Origin: Massospora cicadina
Lineage: Eukaryota > Entomophthoromycota > Entomophthoromycetes > Entomophthorales > Entomophthoraceae
DNA length: 64,000 bases
Reading direction: 5' to 3'
Assembly (NCBI GenBank): GCA_022478985.1
Contig: JAKSZP010009491.1
Coordinates: 1-64,000, forward strand
Both the position numbers and the translations under genes were made by a program. Below, one piece after another: positions 58,599 to 64,000 of the stretch; the stretch's first letter is position 1, and every line of letters starts with the position of its first letter. The notes below the pieces were generated by a model. That model was not told the DNA's origin. It saw nothing but the letters and a program-made list of their open reading frames with translations, and made no database searches.

Positions 58599-59279
58599 CC
58601 TCATTTTAACATGGCTCTCATCGTGGGTCAAGGTAGAAGCTGTTGTGGACTTTTCCAAGTTCATCAAGAAATTACACCAGGAGGCCAATATCAATTAGGT
58701 GCCACCATGAAGACTTACAAGGATAATTCTGTAGGAAAGTGAAGGGTAGGTCCTGGTTATAAGAATGGGAATCTTGTGATGCCTGACCCCAAAAATATCT
58801 TGATAAAAAGATATGCAAAAACTGGGACCCCAAAGGATAGGACTCTACTGAAATGTCAGAAGATTGGGTCATGCTTCCTACTAATTGAATCTTATGCCAA
58901 AGTTATGGAACTTTGCTACATTATAAAAGAAGTACGTTGATCTTATTTGTGGTCCCTCGCCTGAAACCATGTAGTCATGCCTGGTTGATGAGCACCTGAA
59001 TGATAAAGTAGAGGCTATCATAGCTTTCCATTATGTAAAAGAAGGCTTATGTATTTTGTATCATGGAAAGGTTTTACACCTTGGAGAATAACTGGGTTCC
59101 AGAACATAACTGTAATCATGCGCATAACCTCATTGATACCTTCCACAAGTCCTTTTCTTCCACTGACGGCTTTAAGGCAATTTCAGCTATTGTCACCATA
59201 AATTTACCTCCTTCCCGCAAGAAATGTCTTTAGCTAATGCCTCTGAAGGAAGGGTATTCCTTCAGAAGCTGGAGGGTAA
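58599..59279 (+). pseudogene. Chromovirus F pol, 3' remainder (integrase C-terminus, chromodomain)
   Basis: This continues F after D. FSKFIKKLHQEANINQ corresponds to B's FAKTIKKVHQGVSTSL. NGNLVMPDPKNILIKR corresponds to EGDLVMLDARNIPIKQ. YFVSWKGFTPWRITGFQNITV at about 59055-59120 is the chromodomain, matching B's KGFDAAENNWVPAHDC. It ends at the polypurine tract GGAGGGTAA. Not functional. Confidence 0.75.
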
Positions 59280-59930
59280 TGTCATGACCTATAGCATAAT
59301 TACTGGAGTATATTGCAAGGATAAGGAAGTAATAATAAAGGCTAAGGATGGCACTAGCTTTCCTGACTTGAAACGTAACTTAAAACAATTCTGGGTAGAA
59401 GCCAAATATACCCATTTTGGTGCCAAGAACTTACTTGATGCAGTAAAAAGTGTCACATTTATAGCCTTCTAGATTATGTGTTATATTACCCAGAAAATGG
59501 TTCATTACTTTTAGTATTATAATGAGAATTGGAACAACATTTTATGCATGATATTATAAAAAGAGATATATGGCTAAAATCTAGAACCTAAGTTTGGCCA
59601 TATGTCAGCTATAGCATTACCATCAATAGTAGTCTCTATTTATTGGTTCATGTGGCTTAGTGCCTCGTCAAAAAACTATGTATCATCCCCTGAATTCCTT
59701 ATAGTAATTTCTGATAGAATATTTTTTCCATTAGTCAAATACCTATTTTAATAAAAGTACTATTGAACATTATTTTTTAAACCTTTGAGCTGGCCTTGCT
59801 GTAACCTTCTCAAGGAGGTCTCCAATTATATAGGCCATATTAAAATCTTAATTATATCTGCATATGATCTTTCTTTTCATTTGGCGTCACTTTATGAGCA
59901 TATTTTAGAAAGTAAATTATACAAGCAATT
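59280..59930 (+). repeat. Chromovirus F 3' LTR, incomplete
   Basis: It begins TGTCATGACC right after GGAGGGTAA and matches 32435 onward (CAAGGATAAGGAAGTAAT). Similarity fades after about 59.9 kb, where a G-family ORF1 fragment begins, so the end is probably truncated. End coordinate approximate. Confidence 0.65.
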
Positions 59931-59939
59931 ATGAACTCC

Positions 59940-61000
59940 TGTCATCCAGTTCAACCTCAATATCCTTGTATCCTCTGCCAGCTGCTCCAGTGTGGTAAAT
60001 GGTGAAACCCCCTAGGCATTTTCCTTCTGGTAGGATAATTCATTTAAACAGGTCATCCAGCTTTACCAAATCCTTAGGACAATTTGTTCCTCTTAAAGAT
60101 CTTAACCTCCACCATGCGAACTCCCATGTGGTACCTTAAAGCCCCCTGGTGCTCCCTGAAGCAACATGTGTTCTGGATTTTGGGCTATATATGAGAAATT
60201 GTTCTCATGTAAGATAATGTCATAATCAAATTAGTGCAGGCAGTTATGAAACCCTCCTGGTTTATTTACATCTGCCCTTTCTGGGGTAATTCAATTTAGG
60301 CTTTACATGTGAAGCCAATGCCACAACTGCAGCGACTGTACCCCTGGTATTCCATGGCACTCTGCTTCCAAAGAACTTGCACTTGGCTACCAGCGGAAAC
60401 CATTATGTTTAAGTTTTCTGGTTTCCCACCCTCCTCTCAAATGATCCACAAGGAGCTTATGGTTGTATTAGAATTCCATGGCTCTGATCCCATCCTACAG
60501 TCTGTGGTTCCAAATGTGACACATGTCTTGCCGGGCCTTGGGCAATTTGCCTTAATAAGCCCTAATTCTAGTAAAACTTTTCCTGTAAATTCCACCTTGC
60601 ACCATCATCCCTTATGCCCCGCCCCCATTATGGGTCTATATGGAGGGTGGGCGGAATATCTGTCCAACCTGTTTTAAGTCAGATCATCCAAAATGCAAAT
60701 GCCCCTCCTTTATTGCTTCCACTGCTCTGATACCAACTCCACTGGTAACCAAACTGCTGCTAATACCTCAATGTTTTCTGTCAGGGGTGCAATCCTAACC
60801 CTATATCCTAAAATCTTGTTATTGCAATGGTTACTGCGCCAGCTAACCAATCTATTATTCAGCTATAACTGCATACTCACCAGCTAATTAGAAATTAGCT
60901 TGGGCTCAGTTCAATCCCAAGATTTCTCTAATTTGTAAGCCAAGTCTCAATCTTACGCTGATGCCCAATCCTGGTCAACCAGAACCCTTGGGGCTTATTG
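59940..61000 (+). pseudogene. LINE ORF1-like (family G, copy 4) with CCHC knuckle
   Basis: Plus strand blocks are FPPSSQMIHKELMVVLEFHG and SDPILQSVVPN (60420-60520), matching G3's HLPPKVLHQELMEGFGSLWR and AEPILQFVVPN. C-P-T-C-F-K-S-D-H-P-K-C-K-C at 60661-60702 is a perfect CX2CX4HX4C knuckle, followed by PSFIASTALIPTP, matching G3's PYLAASTALADL. The knuckle sits in a different frame from the block before it, so at least one frameshift is present. No ORF2 is visible downstream. Confidence 0.6.
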
Positions 61001-61505
61001 GCGGTGGGTGATGAATTGGGTAATCTTATTGAACCATCCAATCTCCACATTGAGCAGCTCATCAGTTTAGAATATGCTGCTCAGTTCACACCTTACTTCT
61101 ACGCCCCCCAGACATTTGCTAATCCAATTCAAGGTGATACTAGCTCATAGTTGAAGTTTCCATGCCAGATTGTTGTCCCCTTCACAAACCTGTCGCCAAG
61201 TAAGTCTTGATGCTCACATGAGGTATCCCTCATCCCATTATCCCCTTCAACCATCACCCACTAGGAAGGTTTTCCATCAATAATATTCTATAAAGCAACC
61301 AATGATGCTATCTAGAATATTGCAGTGATAGCAGAATCTCAATTCCAAAATTACCTGCACCAATATTGCCACTTTCACCAAGCTCCACACACTCACTCAT
61401 TCAAGCATAGGAATCCTTTTCCCTTTATATTGCCACAATTTGTAAAGCTGGCTTTTTTATGAGCATCCACTAATCAGCACCCTCAAACTGCATACAGCCA
61501 ATGCC
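61001..61505. other. Unassigned stretch before LTR C4
   Basis: No open frame of note. It may be the C-terminal end or tail of the G4 element or older repeat DNA. Nothing recognised. Confidence 0.3.
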
Positions 61506-62307
<802 letters not shown>

Positions 62308-63733
62308 TGTCATGGAAATGGCAGAAGAAGTTTAGACCGGCCTGCCAGTCAGGATGCGTGAACACCCAAAAAGCAAGCCAGAATGTCATAGGCATTGCCG
62401 ACCAATTGACGTTGTATGGAGCTGGGCATTGCAAAATGACAAATTGTTGGTGTAGGGCAACAGTGAGTATGATCCTGACGATGAACCAGATTGAGCTCAC
62501 CCCAGACCCTGAGGGTCTTGCTGCAGGGGGCGGGATCGCATAAATAGTTTCAATGAGTTCATTGGCATATGGGGTCGTTTCATCTGGGGAGACAAGGAGA
62601 CAGATTCTCACTTGTAGATGGTGGATGTAAGGTCACAAAATCCCCATATATTGTTGTTGGAAGTTCATGATAGCAGGGTTAAAGTGCCAGAAGTATCTGA
62701 CTCACTGAATCAATCGATGATGGTGGGGGCCATAGTGACCATGAGTACTGGTAGAGCCCATCCAGTATACAGACTAATGGGCCACCAGGGGAAAGCTATT
62801 AGGGATGTGGCTGAGAATAAAATTAACACAATAAATATTGATTGGTTTTTTGGCAAAATTTTATTGCAAAGGAAAAGAAAGAAAATTGACCAACAATTTT
62901 AGTGCAATGCAACTGATTAAATAGTGATCAATTGGGGCAGTAACAAGCTGGTATTGGGACCCTCAATTTTGGCCTAACCGGCAAATTGTTTGGTAATGGA
63001 AATTTAGTTCACTGAGAACTGACATCAAAGAATTTTGTGGCAGGCCAAGCCACTGTCAGTTTGACCTTGAATGTCTGAACTGAGGCTCAGCTACGTTTCT
63101 GATGGTTGGCGTGATGGTGTTTGGCCCAACGAGCAGTGGGAATCCCCCAAGGCCACCCCATGTAGGGGTGGGCCCATTTGGTTGGGAACAGGTTTGGGAT
63201 GCCCAACCCACCCATGCTCAGTCGCTGGGCCATTCAGTCAGTCAGTGACATTGCATTGGGCGCAATGCCCAATTTGCCAACAGGGGACTTTGAACCCTTG
63301 TCAGTGGTGTCTGATGCTGTTGCCTGCCCATTGGGGATGATCCCCAATGATTTTGGGAGGGGGTGATTTCTTAATTGTCATGTTAACCAAATCAAAACTA
63401 TGAGGCATTTCAGCTGATAGATCAATCTTCATACCTTTTTGACCATTTAAAATCTGAACATTGGGCTGATTGCCAATTGAATTAGTTCCAATTGATTTCA
63501 TTTTGATGATCTTGGCGCAGTTTTCACTGATTCCCTGTAACAGCTCTGCCAAGGTGAATGTGGGTATTGGAGGCGGAATCCGAAGCAGAAGAGCTGTTAC
63601 CTAGCGCTCATCTACCATGTGAGCGAGATCGCCCTGAGTAACGAGGGGTACAGCCATCCTCTTTGGTGCCTTCTTTCTTGGGAATGGGAAAAGGGCCTGA
63701 TCAACGCCCAGAGGACGTTCCCCAGGACTTACA
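62308..63733 (-). repeat. LTR of family C (C3), 3' LTR of a minus-strand chromovirus leaving the window
   Basis: 1426 bp, forward ends TGTCATGGAAATGG and CCCCAGGACTTACA. To its right the minus strand reads GGAAAAAGGATTGGGTAA|TGTAAGTCC, a polypurine tract at the LTR start, which fixes the sense strand for the whole C family. It is inserted in LTR C4. The 5 bases before it are GATGA; their partner would be outside the window. Confidence 0.85.
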
Positions 63734-64000
63734 TTACCCAATCCTTTTTCCAATGGAAAGGCCCCACCACAGGGAAACTGCATGAGAGCCACATTCTTGT
63801 GCACCTTGGGTAACTTGATCACCATAATCATCGCGACTTTTTGGGGGGCAGGGAGCTTTGGGGTGGGATATATGGAACACTTTGACTAGTTCCATACAGT
63901 TTGCACAATTGCGCGCCTTGACCCAACTGTTTTCATATGCCAGATACCCTTTCCAGGCCATGAGGTATTTTACAGATCGTCAGGATTTCTGGGATGCCAG
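63734..64000 (-). pseudogene. Chromodomain end of a family C chromovirus pol (partial)
   Basis: The minus-strand frame reads YLAWKGYLAYENSWVKARNC-like sequence with NCMELVKVFHISHPKAP following. The core AWKGYLAYENSWVKA is a good chromodomain match (W-K-G-Y-x-x-x-x-N-S-W), better preserved than that of element B. It lies directly inside the 3' LTR C3, as expected for the end of a chromovirus pol. The rest of the element is beyond 64000. Confidence 0.8.

Overview
The window is eukaryotic nuclear DNA and is almost entirely transposable elements, most of them decayed and many inserted into one another. The mix of chromodomain-bearing Ty3/gypsy elements, an L1/Tx1-like LINE with CCHC ORF1 and FADD reverse transcriptase, and one host gene with six very short introns suggests a fungus with a large repeat-filled genome. 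A rust-like basidiomycete is one candidate, but I cannot fix the species. No bacterial operon, rRNA, tRNA or CRISPR array was seen.

Layout. 1-803: minus-strand LINE ORF1 fragment. About 2.6-5.07 and 11.24-11.65 kb: decayed plus-strand gypsy H, split by gypsy A (5073-11243, minus strand, 467/466-bp LTRs, CCCCC target duplication). About 11.65-16.5 kb: AT-rich island with the one convincing host gene, a seven-exon KPWE-domain (PEX39-like) peroxisomal import protein on the minus strand. 16.50-30.04 kb: minus-strand gypsy chromovirus K with 890-bp LTRs. Its left LTR is split by the plus-strand chromovirus B (16633-22587, GTGTT duplication) and its pol by a solo LTR (family C, 26554-27843). About 30.0-32.4 kb: ORF1 remnant, two tiny poly(A) retroposons and a minus-strand integrase/chromodomain remnant. 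32.4 to about 59.9 kb: old plus-strand chromovirus F, opened by an ORF1-only element (about 34.3-36.1 kb) and by gypsy D (40774-58598). D itself holds two solo LTRs of family E, a full-length LINE J (45880-51148) and a solo C LTR. 59.9-64 kb: another ORF1 remnant and two C LTRs, one inserted in the other; the inner one is the 3' LTR of a minus-strand chromovirus that leaves the window.

The most unusual signal is a set of five insertions only 14-30 nt long. All end in the same core ATCTAGTACT plus a poly(A) run, each is cut at a different 5' point, and each is flanked by a perfect 13-17 bp direct repeat. They look like extremely 5'-truncated target-primed retroposons, and they are young compared with the decayed elements around them.

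The target-site duplications give a relative insertion order: H before A; K before B and C1; F before D; D before E1, E2, J and C2; C4 before C3; A before mini-insertion 1. No autonomous element in the window is visibly intact.
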